64,000 nucleotides of DNA from Pseudopedobacter sp037968815 (GCA_037968815.1 JBBKWF010000001.1:3979-67978), one strand, 5' to 3'. Positions 7,809-16,602 are shown, numbered from the stretch's first letter. The notes: generated by a model from the letters alone, not told the origin. Translations and numbers: made by a program.

Positions 7809-8692
7809 AAAAAAGTATAGCTATAATTGGCGCAACCGGTTTATTAGGTAAGCCAGTTGCACTTCAACTTATTTCTGCGGGTTTTAACGTAACTATAATT
7901 GCAAGAAATGTAGAAAAGGCAAAGGCTATTTTTACAGGTGCTAAGGTTGTTTACGGAGATTTGGCTGATAAAACTTCTTTGCTTGAAGCTTTACAAGGGC
8001 AAGACACCGTTTACCTTAACCTTCATACAAACCCAAGTATGCGCAAGTCTGGTTTTCTTACCGAAACAGACGGGCTAATAAACTTTTTGGAGGTTGCAAA
8101 GCAGGTTGGTGTAAAAAGAATAGCTTATTTATCATCAATGGTTAAAGACTACCAATGCGAAACTATGTTTAAATGGTGGGTTTTTGAGGTTAAGCAAAAA
8201 GCAGTGCAATTGATAAAAGGAGCGGGCTTGCCATATACCATCTTTGTTTCTAGCAGTTTTATGGAAAACTTTACCAAAAACGGCGGTTTTATGCAAGCCA
8301 ATAATTTAAACTTGGTAGGTAAATCAAACATGAAGTTGTTTTGGATAAGTGCAAATGATTACGCCAAACAGGTAGCAAAGTCTTTTGAGTTATTGACGGA
8401 TGAAAACCGAGAGTATTACGTTCAAGGACCACAAAGCCATACTACAGAAGAAGCTTTGAATATTTTTAGGCGGTTTTACAGTTTAAAGAAACTGAATATT
8501 GTAAAAATACCCATTGCTAGTTTGTTTTTAATGAGTCGTTTTTCTGCAAGGTTAAATTACGCTTACCGTTTATTGAACGCTAAAAATCATTACGATGAAA
8601 AATTTAAAGCGCAATTTACTTGGGATGAGCTTGGCCGACCAACAGAAACTATAGAAGCATTTACACTTAGAATTCAAGAACAATCAAACTAA
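7805..8692 (+). CDS. NmrA-like NAD(P)-binding protein (atypical short-chain reductase)
   Basis: The 295-residue product starts with a Rossmann dinucleotide-binding motif, IAIIGATGLLGKPVALQL (GxxGxxG, residues 8-14). An NADP-type strand/loop follows in VTIIARNVEKA, then the YGDLADKTSLLEALQGQDTVYL segment typical of NmrA/YtfG-like proteins, which sense or use NAD(P). The classical SDR catalytic Y-x-x-x-K is not obvious, which fits the atypical group. It overlaps the DsbA-like gene by four bases, so the two form a likely two-gene redox operon. The substrate is unknown. Confidence 0.87.
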   Translation: MKKSIAIIGATGLLGKPVALQLISAGFNVTIIARNVEKAKAIFTGAKVVYGDLADKTSLLEALQGQDTVYLNLHTNPSMRKSGFLTETDGLINFLEVAKQVGVKRIAYLSSMVKDYQCETMFKWWVFEVKQKAVQLIKGAGLPYTIFVSSSFMENFTKNGGFMQANNLNLVGKSNMKLFWISANDYAKQVAKSFELLTDENREYYVQGPQSHTTEEALNIFRRFYSLKKLNIVKIPIASLFLMSRFSARLNYAYRLLNAKNHYDEKFKAQFTWDELGRPTETIEAFTLRIQEQSN

Positions 8693-8739
8693 TAACCTTA
8701 GACTTATTCTATATTGACGTAAACTATCTTGAAATCGTC

Positions 8740-8747
8740 TAATTTTG
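8740..8747 (+). promoter_or_regulatory. -7 promoter box of the CDGSH gene
   Basis: TAATTTTG matches the Bacteroidota -7 consensus TAnnTTTG. A possible -33 TTG lies at 8714-8716 with a long spacer of 23 bases. The position argues that the in-frame TTG at 8745 is not transcribed and that translation starts at the ATG at 8775. Confidence 0.45.
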
Positions 8748-8774
8748 GTAGTTTCGGTTTCAAATTTATTAAAG

Positions 8775-8999
8775 ATGTCTAAAACAAAAATTACAGTTAA
8801 CAATAATGGCTCGTTAAGAGTGCAAGGCGATCTTGAAGTTGTAGATAAAGAAGGAAACGTATATAACCTACAAGGAAGAGACGTAATTTCTTTTTGCAGA
8901 TGTGGTTTGTCACAAAACAAACCATTTTGTGATGGTGCCCATAAAGGACATTTTGAGCATGATGCCGTAGCTTTTGATTTACCTGCTAAAAAGGTTTAA
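8775..8999 (+). CDS. CDGSH-type iron-sulfur domain protein
   Basis: The 74-residue product ends in a CDGSH iron-sulfur cluster motif, CRCGLSQNKPFCDGAHKG. The ligands are the three cysteines and the histidine of C-x-C-x8-C-D-G-A-H, which hold a redox-active [2Fe-2S] cluster. The N-terminal half is a short beta-rich segment (VNNNGSLRVQGDLEVVDKEGN) seen in bacterial single-domain mitoNEET-like proteins. The ATG at 8775 was chosen over the in-frame TTG at 8745 because a good -7 box covers the latter. A strong terminator follows at 9005-9039. Its role in redox sensing or cluster transfer is inferred from the family. Confidence 0.9.
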   Translation: MSKTKITVNNNGSLRVQGDLEVVDKEGNVYNLQGRDVISFCRCGLSQNKPFCDGAHKGHFEHDAVAFDLPAKKV

Positions 9000-9004
9000 A
9001 TTTT

Positions 9005-9039
9005 AAAAGGCTTACGGGTTTTAACCACGTAAGCCTTTT
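9005..9039. terminator. Bidirectional hairpin terminator
   Basis: The 12-bp arms AAAAGGCTTACG (9005-9016) and CGTAAGCCTTTT (9028-9039) form a perfect stem flanked by A and T runs. It lies between the CDGSH gene and the convergent lysine aminotransferase gene. Confidence 0.85.
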
Positions 9040-9165
9040 AATTTATCATTATTAGTTCTGCTTTAAGTTTTTAGCTTCACCCTTACTTATTTCACTTCTA
9101 ATTTCCCAGCTAGGCTTTAAGCTTTAAGCCTTCCGCATTCAGCTTACAATAGCTCTATGCGTTAA

Positions 9166-10515
9166 TCACATTTCTTTCAAAACCTGCTTCATTACCTGTA
9201 AGCCTTCATCAATATGTTGTTTTTCTATTATTAAGGCTGGTCTAAACCTGATGGTTTTTGTACCACAACCTAAAAATAGCACATCGTGAACCAGTCCTCT
9301 TTTCAAGAATTCATTTCTTAGCTCAGCAGTAGTGAAATCGAAAGCAATTAAAAGTCCTCTGCCTCTTACGTTTTCAATTCGGTTGTCTTTTTTAGCGATA
9401 CTTTTTAGCTGTTTTTGTAAGTAATCGCCAACTTTTGTTGCATTATCACATAAATTATCTTCAGCAATTATTTCTAGTATTTTGGTAGAGCGAACCATGT
9501 CTACCAAGTTTCCACCCCAAGTTGAATTGATACGGGACGGAACTTTAAAAACGTTGCCTGCAATCTCATCCAGTTTTCTACCGGCTAAAATACCGCATAC
9601 CTGCATTTTTTTACCGAAAGCAATAATATCTGGTCTAGCGTTTTCGCCAAAATGTTCGTGACACCAAAATTTACCGGTTAAACCCACGCCAGTTTGTACT
9701 TCATCGTAAATCAACAAAGCCTCATTTTCATCACAAATACTTCTTAGTTGTTCTAAAAATTCTTGCCTAACGTGGTTATCTCCTCCTTCTGACTGTACAG
9801 GCTCTATAATAATGGAGCAAATTTCATCTTTATTTGTAGCAAAAGCATTCCTAATCTGTTTGATGGATAATTCTTCTTTGGCTATTACTTCCTTTAAATT
9901 TTCATCTTCAAGTGGGAACTTTATGCTCGGCACACTTACCCTTGGCCAATCAAACTTGGCAAACCATTTTGTTTTACTGGGCAAAGTATTGGTTAGACTT
10001 AAAGTATAGCCTGTTCTGCCATGAAAAGCTTGTTCAAAATGCAAAACCTTTGTTCCTTTTTCTTGTTGATAGCCTTTAGCGAAGTTTTTCTGGACTTTCC
10101 AATCCATTGCGGCTTTTAATGCATTTTCTACCGCTAAACCACCGCCAGCTACAAAAAATGCATGAGGTAAATACTCTGGTATGCCTACTTTTGCAAATGT
10201 CTTAACAAATTGGGCGTATTCTGTGGTGTAAATATCTGAGTTTGATGGGTTGGCAATTGCTGCCAAGAACAAGCTTTTTTTGAAGGCTTCATCTTCCATC
10301 ATTTTAGGATGGTTGTAGCCTAGCGGTACAGAAGCAAAACAGGTGAAAAAATCGAGTAGAAAACGATTGTATTTTGAATCGTACATACGTACACCTTGGC
10401 TTTTTTCTAAGTCAAAAGTTAAATCGTAACCGTCTGTTAATAAGTGTTTACTTAAGGCTTCTTTAACTTTCTCTGGCGCTACGGATAAATTATACATATA
10501 TTTTTCTTTGTCCAA
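9166..10515 (-). CDS. lat: L-lysine 6-transaminase
   Basis: This 449-residue class-III PLP aminotransferase matches L-lysine epsilon-aminotransferase. It converts lysine and 2-oxoglutarate to glutamate and 2-aminoadipate semialdehyde, which cyclises. Diagnostic segments are FLLDFFTCFASVPLGYNHPKM, FHGRTGYTLSLTNT, IIIEPVQSEGGDNHVR, LLIYDEVQTGVGLTGKFWCHE and AFGKKMQVCG with the PLP lysine at about K302. The HGRTG and GKKMQVCG phrases separate it from ornithine or acetylornithine aminotransferases. No partner aldehyde dehydrogenase is adjacent, so the route (lysine catabolism or a specialised precursor) is open. The first methionine is used; a second, seven residues in, is possible. Confidence 0.93.
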   Translation of the reverse strand: MDKEKYMYNLSVAPEKVKEALSKHLLTDGYDLTFDLEKSQGVRMYDSKYNRFLLDFFTCFASVPLGYNHPKMMEDEAFKKSLFLAAIANPSNSDIYTTEYAQFVKTFAKVGIPEYLPHAFFVAGGGLAVENALKAAMDWKVQKNFAKGYQQEKGTKVLHFEQAFHGRTGYTLSLTNTLPSKTKWFAKFDWPRVSVPSIKFPLEDENLKEVIAKEELSIKQIRNAFATNKDEICSIIIEPVQSEGGDNHVRQEFLEQLRSICDENEALLIYDEVQTGVGLTGKFWCHEHFGENARPDIIAFGKKMQVCGILAGRKLDEIAGNVFKVPSRINSTWGGNLVDMVRSTKILEIIAEDNLCDNATKVGDYLQKQLKSIAKKDNRIENVRGRGLLIAFDFTTAELRNEFLKRGLVHDVLFLGCGTKTIRFRPALIIEKQHIDEGLQVMKQVLKEM

Positions 10516-10601
10516 AGCTATCGAAAAACGCTTGTATTGTCAAATTGAAGCAGTTTGTAAGGGTAAAAAGCTTAAAACTAAGTTTAACTTTATTTAAACG
10601 T

Positions 10602-11489
10602 TTATTTAAACTTATCAAGCATTCCTAAAATACCAAATAAGCCACCGGTATGTACCATTAAAATTTTAGTCTGGGGTTTAAAATGCTTTTTCTCGGCTAA
10701 ATCTGCAATAGCAAATAAAACTTTTCCGGTGTAAACAGGGTCTAGTAAAATTCCTGTTTGTTGAGTGAAATCTTTAATAAAATCAATTAGTTCCGGTTTT
10801 GTTTTTGCATAACCGCCGAAGTGATAATCAATATGTAAATTGTAAGGATGATGTTCAATAAGTAATGTGTCAATTTCTGACTTCAAAAATTCGCCACCTT
10901 TTAACGCAGATACGATGTTTATTTCTGTTGCTAAGTCAGTTTCATTCGCTCCGTTAATAATCCCTGCAGCAGTTGCTCCAGTGCCAGCAGCACAGAATAA
11001 ATAATCGTAGGTAGTTTTTAGCTCCGATATAATTTCGCGACATCCTTTTTCAGCATCTTCTCCGTAACCGCCTTCATTGATGTAAAATGTGTTTTTGTAA
11101 TCATGGAAGTGCTGGGAGTATAAATCTTCCTTATGCTGATAAGCTTCTCTACTTACAAAAATCAAATTCATCCCAAATATTCGGCATAAATCTAAAATTT
11201 GATTATCAGCTTCTTCTCCACGAATAAAAGCAGTTGTTTTTAAATTGAATTTAGCCCCAGCGGCTGCGGTTGCTAAAATATGATTAGAGAATGCACCACC
11301 AAAAGTTACTAGGTGTGTTTTATCTTCGGCTTTAGCTTTTAATAAATTATACTTTAGCTTTCGCCACTTATTCCCCGAAATAAAAGGGTGAATTAAGTCA
11401 TCTCGTTTAAAAAATAACTTTACGCCATGTCTGTTTATCGGTTCAAAATAAACTTCCTCCTCGGGGCTATAAAAATCTAAATCAATCAT
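10602..11489 (-). CDS. 1-aminocyclopropane-1-carboxylate deaminase / D-cysteine desulfhydrase family enzyme
   Basis: The 295-residue product is a fold-type II PLP enzyme. The PLP lysine lies in ISGNKWRKLKYN (K41), followed by the cofactor-contact segment TFGGAFSNHILATAAAG. A glycine loop in AAGTGATAAGIINGA and HTGGLFGILGM at the C-terminus complete the fold. The family contains ACC deaminase and D-cysteine desulfhydrase. In Bacteroidota most members are annotated as either, and the D-cysteine activity is generally considered more likely when the ACC-specific residues are not demonstrated. At 295 residues it is shorter than the roughly 335 of classical AcdS, which also favours the broader family name. 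The product is cytoplasmic. Confidence 0.87.
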   Translation of the reverse strand: MIDLDFYSPEEEVYFEPINRHGVKLFFKRDDLIHPFISGNKWRKLKYNLLKAKAEDKTHLVTFGGAFSNHILATAAAGAKFNLKTTAFIRGEEADNQILDLCRIFGMNLIFVSREAYQHKEDLYSQHFHDYKNTFYINEGGYGEDAEKGCREIISELKTTYDYLFCAAGTGATAAGIINGANETDLATEINIVSALKGGEFLKSEIDTLLIEHHPYNLHIDYHFGGYAKTKPELIDFIKDFTQQTGILLDPVYTGKVLFAIADLAEKKHFKPQTKILMVHTGGLFGILGMLDKFK

Positions 11490-11500
11490 GGTAAATAAAA

Positions 11501-11531
11501 AATCCTGATTAAAGTGAATTTAATCAGGATT
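11501..11531 (-). terminator. Hairpin terminator of the DUF6588 gene
   Basis: The arms AATCCTGATTAA (11501-11512) and TTAATCAGGATT (11520-11531) form a perfect 12-bp stem. On the minus strand a T-rich run follows it, just before the start of the ACC deaminase-like gene. Confidence 0.8.
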
Positions 11532-11553
11532 TATAAAAATTTTATTTAGTTTT

Positions 11554-12657
11554 TTATTTGCCTATACCCAAACCAATACCAGCAGTAACTGCTTGGTATT
11601 CGCCGATGCTATAAGCTCCGTATAATCTGAATATTAATAAATGCAAAGAGAAACCAACGTTAGCTCTTAAACCAGCAATGTCTTTTTGATTTAGTTGGAC
11701 AGGATCGGTTATGCTATCATATTTTGGGCTAGCTGTATTAGGTGTGTTTGGAGGTGCTGGAGGTGACGGAAAATTGTTATATCCCGATTGAAATGTATAC
11801 TTACCCAAAATACCAAGCTCTGATTTCGCCGTGTTGTAACCAACAGAAACAAAAGGGGTGAAAATTGCCAATTTTTTAGAAAGTATGGCATCCATCGTGT
11901 ACCCAGAAAATTTTACAGATAGTCTTTGATTTAAATCTTGACCTTGAGTACTTGGGTCTTCATTGAGTTGATCTGCGGGTTTAATATTATAATCAGCCTT
12001 TAATTGGTTGTATCCAAAAGCTAACGCTATGTCAAAAGGAATTATTTTATCTGTTTTTCCTGGAAAAAGATATTTAGTGATTTCATGCTTAATACCAAAA
12101 CCTAAAACCTGTAAGGTTCCAGAATCGTCGGCTTTTATTTTAGGCGTATATCGTAAAGTAACGTCTGTGTTTTTAATCAAACCTATTGTTAACTCTACTT
12201 GTGGGGACGGTACAATATTAAATCCCGTTCCTTTCGGCATATTGAAACTACTTACATCGTTACCGTTATTATCAACTAAAGTAACCTCTGGGCCTTCTTC
12301 ATCTTTACCAAAAAGAGTTGGTGTGATAGTGTTTGAGCCAAGTTTTACATTAGAGGATAAGCCTAGTTTACTTAAGTCAAATGATTGATCACTTGTAGGT
12401 ACTAAAGCTCCAGTAGCTTGAATTTTAATATCAAATCTACCTAATTTTTTTGCTTTCGCAGAATTATACCATGCGCTATTCATTCCAAAACCAAAGCCTT
12501 TAAAACCTGGTGAAAAGTAAGCCTGAGCTAATTTTGTTGCATCACTAGCTCCAAATTTAATTATATCGGAAACATCCTGAGCGTGTAAATTACTTACACT
12601 TCCAGCCCCTAATAAGACTGCAATTGTGAAAGTAGAAAACTTTGTTAGCTTTTTCAT
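11554..12657 (-). CDS. Outer-membrane protein, DUF6588-like
   Basis: The 367-residue product has a Sec signal peptide ending near SNLHAQ (residue 26). It then shows the conserved beginning of a Bacteroidota outer-membrane family: DVSDIIKFGASDATKLAQAYFSPGFKGFGFGMNSAWYNSAKAKKLGRF. Alternating hydrophobic strands run to the C-terminus, with the final strand ending in AVTAGIGLGIGK. The pattern suggests a small beta-barrel, a relative of lipid-transport-like barrels. The function is unknown. A proline-rich linker (SPPAPPNTPNTASP, near residues 290-305) interrupts the barrel and is probably an extracellular loop. It is terminated by the hairpin at 11501-11531. Confidence 0.85.
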   Translation of the reverse strand: MKKLTKFSTFTIAVLLGAGSVSNLHAQDVSDIIKFGASDATKLAQAYFSPGFKGFGFGMNSAWYNSAKAKKLGRFDIKIQATGALVPTSDQSFDLSKLGLSSNVKLGSNTITPTLFGKDEEGPEVTLVDNNGNDVSSFNMPKGTGFNIVPSPQVELTIGLIKNTDVTLRYTPKIKADDSGTLQVLGFGIKHEITKYLFPGKTDKIIPFDIALAFGYNQLKADYNIKPADQLNEDPSTQGQDLNQRLSVKFSGYTMDAILSKKLAIFTPFVSVGYNTAKSELGILGKYTFQSGYNNFPSPPAPPNTPNTASPKYDSITDPVQLNQKDIAGLRANVGFSLHLLIFRLYGAYSIGEYQAVTAGIGLGIGK

Positions 12658-12851
12658 TTTCTTAGAGTATTTGTAAATTATTCTCGAAAGTAAATCTTTC
12701 TAATCAGAAAAGGAAAAAAATTTAATATAATACCAAGGTTTTTGGAGAATTGTTTCATAAAAAGAGCTGTTCTAGGTTAAAAGAATTCGATAATTTTATT
12801 CAAAAATGATACCATTTATCTAAATATGACCAAGTCTTATTATAAAAGGTT

Positions 12852-12859
12852 TAATTTTG
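12852..12859 (+). promoter_or_regulatory. -7 promoter box of the rluD-like gene
   Basis: TAATTTTG matches TAnnTTTG and lies four bases before the ATG at 12864. No convincing -33 TTTG is visible, so confidence is moderate. If used, the transcript would be leaderless or nearly so. Confidence 0.4.
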
Positions 12860-12863
12860 CTTA

Positions 12864-13895
12864 ATGGAACTTGAAAACCAAAGCGAAGAGCAAGAGGATA
12901 ACGATTTATTTGAACACTTTAAGATTGTAGTAGATAAAGGACAATCTTTATTGCGTATTGATAAGTTTTTGATGTTGCGTATTGAAAATGCTTCCCGAAA
13001 CAGAATTCAGAACGCTATTGATGCAGGAAATGTACTGGTTAATAAAAAAGCAATTAAGGCAAGTTATAAGGTTAAGCCTTTTGACGAAATCAGTATAGTT
13101 TTACCTCATCCGCCAAGGGATAATGAAGTTTATGCAGAAGATATCCCGATAAATATTATTTATGAAGATGACGATGTTGCTTTAGTAAATAAAGAGGCTG
13201 GGATGGTGGTACATCCGGGGTATGGTAATTGGAATGGTACTTTGGTAAATGCATTGGTACATCATTTTAACCAGTTACCACAATTGCCCGGTAATGATGG
13301 TCGCCCAGGTTTAGTACACCGCATTGATAAAGACACATCGGGTTTGTTGCTCATTAGTAAAAACGAGCGGGCAATGACTTATTTAGCAAAGCAGTTCTAT
13401 GACCACAGCATCACCCGCCAATACTTAGCTTTGGTTTGGGGTGATTTGGAAAACGACGGCAAGGTTGAAGGTTATATTGGCAGAAGTGCAAAAGACCGAA
13501 AGGTAATGGATGTTTATGATGATCCCGAAAAAGGAAAATGGTCTGTTACACACTATAAAGTGGTTGAAAGGTTTAATTATGTTACCTTAATACAGTGCGA
13601 GTTAGAAACTGGTAGAACGCATCAAATTAGAGCACATATGCAACATATTGGTCATCCTTTGTTTAGTGATGCACCTTATGGCGGAGATAAAATACGTAAA
13701 GGAACGCTTTTTGCTAAGTACAAGAGCTTTGTTGATAACTGTTTTACCTTAATGCCAAGGCAGGCTTTACATGCTAAAAGTTTGGGCTTTATACATCCAA
13801 CAAAAAAGGAATATGTATATTTTGAGACAGAAATACCTGAAGATTTTGTTGCTGTTTTAGAAAAATGGCGAGATTACATAAAAAACGTAGGCTAA
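12864..13895 (+). CDS. rluD: RluD-type 23S rRNA pseudouridine synthase
   Basis: The 343-residue protein has an N-terminal S4 RNA-binding domain (about residues 27-85, SLLRIDKFLMLRIENASRNRIQNAIDAGNVLVN). The RluA/RluD catalytic domain follows, with motif II GLVHRIDKDTSGLLLIS carrying the catalytic aspartate at D155. The segments TRQYLALVWG, ETGRTHQIRAHMQHIGHPLFSD and RQALHAKSLGF follow. This order and length are typical of RluD, which modifies helix 69 of 23S rRNA. Other RluA-family specificities cannot be excluded by motifs alone. The aminotransferase IV gene follows after 39 bases on the same strand. Confidence 0.92.
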   Translation: MELENQSEEQEDNDLFEHFKIVVDKGQSLLRIDKFLMLRIENASRNRIQNAIDAGNVLVNKKAIKASYKVKPFDEISIVLPHPPRDNEVYAEDIPINIIYEDDDVALVNKEAGMVVHPGYGNWNGTLVNALVHHFNQLPQLPGNDGRPGLVHRIDKDTSGLLLISKNERAMTYLAKQFYDHSITRQYLALVWGDLENDGKVEGYIGRSAKDRKVMDVYDDPEKGKWSVTHYKVVERFNYVTLIQCELETGRTHQIRAHMQHIGHPLFSDAPYGGDKIRKGTLFAKYKSFVDNCFTLMPRQALHAKSLGFIHPTKKEYVYFETEIPEDFVAVLEKWRDYIKNVG

Positions 13896-13934
13896 CATTA
13901 GAAAACAAAAAACCAAAGCTTAGATTTGTGGCTT

Positions 13935-14783
13935 ATGCAAAAAAACTTTATCAATTTTAACGGAGAGATTTTAGAGGAGGATGATAAGATTTTTACGATT
14001 GCTAACCGTGGTTTTAAATATGGCGATGGCTTGTTTGAAACCATGCGAGTTGCTAATGGTAAGTTAAATTTTGCTGATTTACACGCTGATAGACTTCAGT
14101 TAGGGATGAAAACCTTAAAACTGGAAGGCTACTCTAATTTTGATGCATACTTTATCAAAGAAAAGGTTGCAGAGCTTTGTAAGAGAAATAAAATTGCAAA
14201 GAACGCCCGAATAAGATTCAACGTTTTTCGTGATTCTGGGGGTTTATATACACCCACACAAAATAAAAGTGCCTATACCATAGAAGCTTCGGAGCTTCAA
14301 ACACCATTATACGAGATTAATGGAAAAGGCCTGATTATGGATGTTTATGATGATATCCATAAACCAATAAACAAGCTTTCTAATTTGAAAACTTGTAATG
14401 CTTTGCCTTATGTTATGGCAGGTATTTACAAGCAACAAATGCGTTTAGACGAAATGTTTATTTTAAACCAGAACGGTTTTTTATGCGAAAGCATTAGCGC
14501 AAATATTTTTTTAGTTTACAAAGGACAAATTTATACTCCAGCTTTAAGCGAAGGTTGCGTTGCTGGCGTAATGCGTAAAGTAGTGATGGAGTTGGCCAAA
14601 GAGCATCAACTCAACTTGATTGAAGCACAGATTAATCCAGAAATATTAGATGAGGTTGAAGAGGTGTTTATTACCAACTCTTCGAAAGGTATTCAGTGGG
14701 TTATGGGCTTTAACCGGAAGAGATACTTTAATGAAGTATCTAGATTTTTGGTGGATAAGCTGAACAAAAAAGTAAAGAGTTAG
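13935..14783 (+). CDS. Aminotransferase class IV protein
   Basis: The 282-residue product belongs to the fold-type IV PLP family of branched-chain aminotransferases, D-amino-acid aminotransferases and aminodeoxychorismate lyases. Visible signatures are NFNGEILEEDDKIFTIANRGFKYGDGLFETMR at the start, the PLP lysine in SNLKTCNALPYVMA (K142), and LCESISANIFLVYKGQIYTPALSEGCVAGVMR. The small size and the GDGLFETMR phrase suit aminodeoxychorismate lyase as well as a small BCAT, so specificity is left open. The ATG at 13935 was preferred to a TTG at 13926 because the family begins with this sequence. Confidence 0.88.
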   Translation: MQKNFINFNGEILEEDDKIFTIANRGFKYGDGLFETMRVANGKLNFADLHADRLQLGMKTLKLEGYSNFDAYFIKEKVAELCKRNKIAKNARIRFNVFRDSGGLYTPTQNKSAYTIEASELQTPLYEINGKGLIMDVYDDIHKPINKLSNLKTCNALPYVMAGIYKQQMRLDEMFILNQNGFLCESISANIFLVYKGQIYTPALSEGCVAGVMRKVVMELAKEHQLNLIEAQINPEILDEVEEVFITNSSKGIQWVMGFNRKRYFNEVSRFLVDKLNKKVKS

Positions 14784-14807
14784 AGCAGTAATCTCTTAGT
14801 AGATAAG

Positions 14808-14847
14808 TGTGAGGTTTTAGCACAGTTAAGCGTACTCAAACCTCACA
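14808..14847. terminator. Hairpin between convergent genes
   Basis: The arms TGTGAGGTTT (14808-14817) and AAACCTCACA (14838-14847) form a perfect 10-bp stem between the aminotransferase gene and the convergent lipoprotein gene. The T run is weak on the plus strand. Confidence 0.6.
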
Positions 14848-14854
14848 GCTAATT

Positions 14855-15496
14855 TTAAGGTTTCGCTGTTTTCGAGATCACACTCACCAATACATATTTC
14901 ACAGAATAAGGTTCGGCGGTAGTTACTTTCTTTGCATCTATCACATACTCATAACCTGCCTCAAAATTAAATCCTTCTATATTTTTAAGCGCTAGCCAAT
15001 TGTTGGTACCTACTTCATTTACACGTAAAGCATCGTAAACTTTAAGTTTCCCATCTCCATCCAATTCATTTGGATACTTAGGCGTAAAGGGTACAGTTTC
15101 CGGAGCGATCAAAAGCTGTACGTTTTGCTCACTATCTTCCGTAATCACTTTTGTTTTTGAAACGGATTTGATAATTACATATTTAACGGATGAAACATCT
15201 TGTGGAGGGTTCTGCATCCATATCTTTTTGGCTTCAAACTTATACTCGTAACCTCTTTCATAGTCGATCTCAAAATTATCAACGATGATATCTGTTAGTT
15301 GGCGTTTACTAGGGTCATCAGAATCTGAGAACACCAATGGCTCTGTCCATAAATCACTCATGAATGAACCGCCATAGCCCGTTTCAGCGTAGATGGTCAT
15401 TTCAACAATTTTCTCTTTGTCCTCTTGGTCTTTAATACAGCTAAATAATGTAATACTTAGAATAACAATGCTTAGGAGTAGGTTTAGTTTTTTCAT
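14855..15496 (-). CDS. Hypothetical lipoprotein with an internal duplication
   Basis: The 213-residue product has a lipoprotein signal peptide with cysteine in LFSC at residue 20. The mature part appears to contain two related modules: FEIDYERGYEYKFEAKKIWMQNPPQDVSSVKYVIIKSVSKTK, and later FNFEAGYEYVIDAKKVTTAEPYSVKYVLVSVISKT. Both follow the pattern GYEY-x-hydrophobic-x-AKK ... SVKYV-x-x-SVSKT. This repeated fold resembles DUF4377-type lipoproteins, but that is a weak resemblance. It is predicted to be anchored in the outer membrane. The function is unknown. Confidence 0.8.
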   Translation of the reverse strand: MKKLNLLLSIVILSITLFSCIKDQEDKEKIVEMTIYAETGYGGSFMSDLWTEPLVFSDSDDPSKRQLTDIIVDNFEIDYERGYEYKFEAKKIWMQNPPQDVSSVKYVIIKSVSKTKVITEDSEQNVQLLIAPETVPFTPKYPNELDGDGKLKVYDALRVNEVGTNNWLALKNIEGFNFEAGYEYVIDAKKVTTAEPYSVKYVLVSVISKTAKP

Positions 15497-15560
15497 CTCT
15501 TTGTTTTAGGTTTAGTATCATATACGCCGTATCGGGGTAATGTGCTACAATGATATTTAC

Positions 15561-16475
15561 CTAAATCCTAATTCCTCTTAAAAAGTCTTCCACCAACATT
15601 TTCTTTTTGCCTTCCTGTTGAATTTCTTTTACCGAGATAAAGCCATCCTGAGTGGCAAATTTCAGAAAAGTTTTTCCATCGCTTAAAAACTCGCCAGGTT
15701 CAATTTGGGGTTTTGTTTGCTCTTGTTCTGCTTTATAAATTTTTAAGCCTTTATCTAAAAAAGTAGTGAAGGAAGCAGGGTAGGGACTTAGCCCTCTAAT
15801 TAAGTTATAAACCTTTTCGTTGCTATTGTTCCAGTCAATTTTACAATCTTCTTTAAATATTTTAGGAGCGTGTTTTAACTCTTTCTCATCAAAAGCAGAC
15901 TGTGGTTTTTCCTGATAATCGTTTTTAGAGATTGTAGCAACCGTTTTGCACAATAAGCCAGCACCAGTTTCCATTAGGGCATCATGTAAATCACCAGCGG
16001 TCATGTCATCCGTAATGGTTACTTTTTCTGAAAGCAATACATCACCCGTATCAATCTCGTGTTTTAAGAAAAAAGTAGTTACACCACTTTCTTTTTCGCC
16101 GTTGATAATTGCCCAGTTAATAGGTGCAGCACCTCTGTATTGTGGCAATAAAGAAGCGTGTAAATTAATGGTGCCAAATTTAGGCATTGCCCAAACTATT
16201 TCCGGCAACATCCTGAAAGCTACTACCACTTGTAAATCTGCGTTTAAAGCCTTTAATTCTTCAATAAACTCTGGGTTTTTAAGTTTTTCGGGCTGTAAAA
16301 CAGTTAAGTTGTTCTCTACTGCAAACTTTTTAACGGCAGATTCGTTTATTTTTTGCCCACGACCAGCAGGCTTATCCGGAGCGGTAATTACCCCAACTAT
16401 GTTTTCTCCTGCGTCTAATAATGCTTTTAAAGAGGCCACCGCAAAATCCGGTGTGCCCATAAATATTATTCTCAT
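15561..16475 (-). CDS. fmt: Methionyl-tRNA formyltransferase
   Basis: The 304-residue product is Fmt, which formylates initiator Met-tRNA using 10-formyltetrahydrofolate. The N-terminus MRIIFMGTPDFAVASLKALL, the PDKPAGRGQK loop, the catalytic asparagine/histidine segment NLHASLLPQYRGAAPINWAI, and HEIDTGDVLL with its conserved aspartate are all present. The C-terminal OB-fold domain covers about residues 210-300 and includes RGLSPYPASFT. Length and domain order match the family. The gene stands between a lipoprotein gene and a namZ-like gene on the same strand, with a hairpin repeat in the upstream spacer. Confidence 0.97.
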   Translation of the reverse strand: MRIIFMGTPDFAVASLKALLDAGENIVGVITAPDKPAGRGQKINESAVKKFAVENNLTVLQPEKLKNPEFIEELKALNADLQVVVAFRMLPEIVWAMPKFGTINLHASLLPQYRGAAPINWAIINGEKESGVTTFFLKHEIDTGDVLLSEKVTITDDMTAGDLHDALMETGAGLLCKTVATISKNDYQEKPQSAFDEKELKHAPKIFKEDCKIDWNNSNEKVYNLIRGLSPYPASFTTFLDKGLKIYKAEQEQTKPQIEPGEFLSDGKTFLKFATQDGFISVKEIQQEGKKKMLVEDFLRGIRI

Positions 16476-16550
16476 TGTTTTTATTTTTATGCGATGCGCT
16501 TTATTTTATCCTTTTGTCATGTCGACGAAAGGAGACATCTCACTTGTATT

Positions 16551-16602
16551 CGTCATGTTAAACGTAAATTGATGTGATGTTTCACTATCGTTCAACATGA
16601 CG
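16551..16602. repeat. Intergenic two-stem inverted repeat
   Basis: The arms CGTCATGTTAAACG (16551-16564) and CGTTCAACATGACG (16589-16602) pair at 13 of 14 positions. The loop holds a second short hairpin, GTGA-TGTT-TCAC. The segment lies between fmt and the namZ-like gene and has the look of a dispersed intergenic repeat, although no second copy was seen in this window. Another inverted-looking phrase, GTCATGTCGACGAAAGGAGA, precedes it. Confidence 0.6.

Noticed and set aside
13921..13928. TAGATTTG as a promoter for the aminotransferase IV gene
   Set aside because: It matches TAnnTTTG, but there is no -33 TTTG at 16-20 bases upstream, and the gene lies only 39 bases behind rluD, so readthrough is more likely.
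15946..16572. A 208-codon plus-strand frame
   Set aside because: It is antisense to fmt and extends into a hairpin repeat; no domain is seen.
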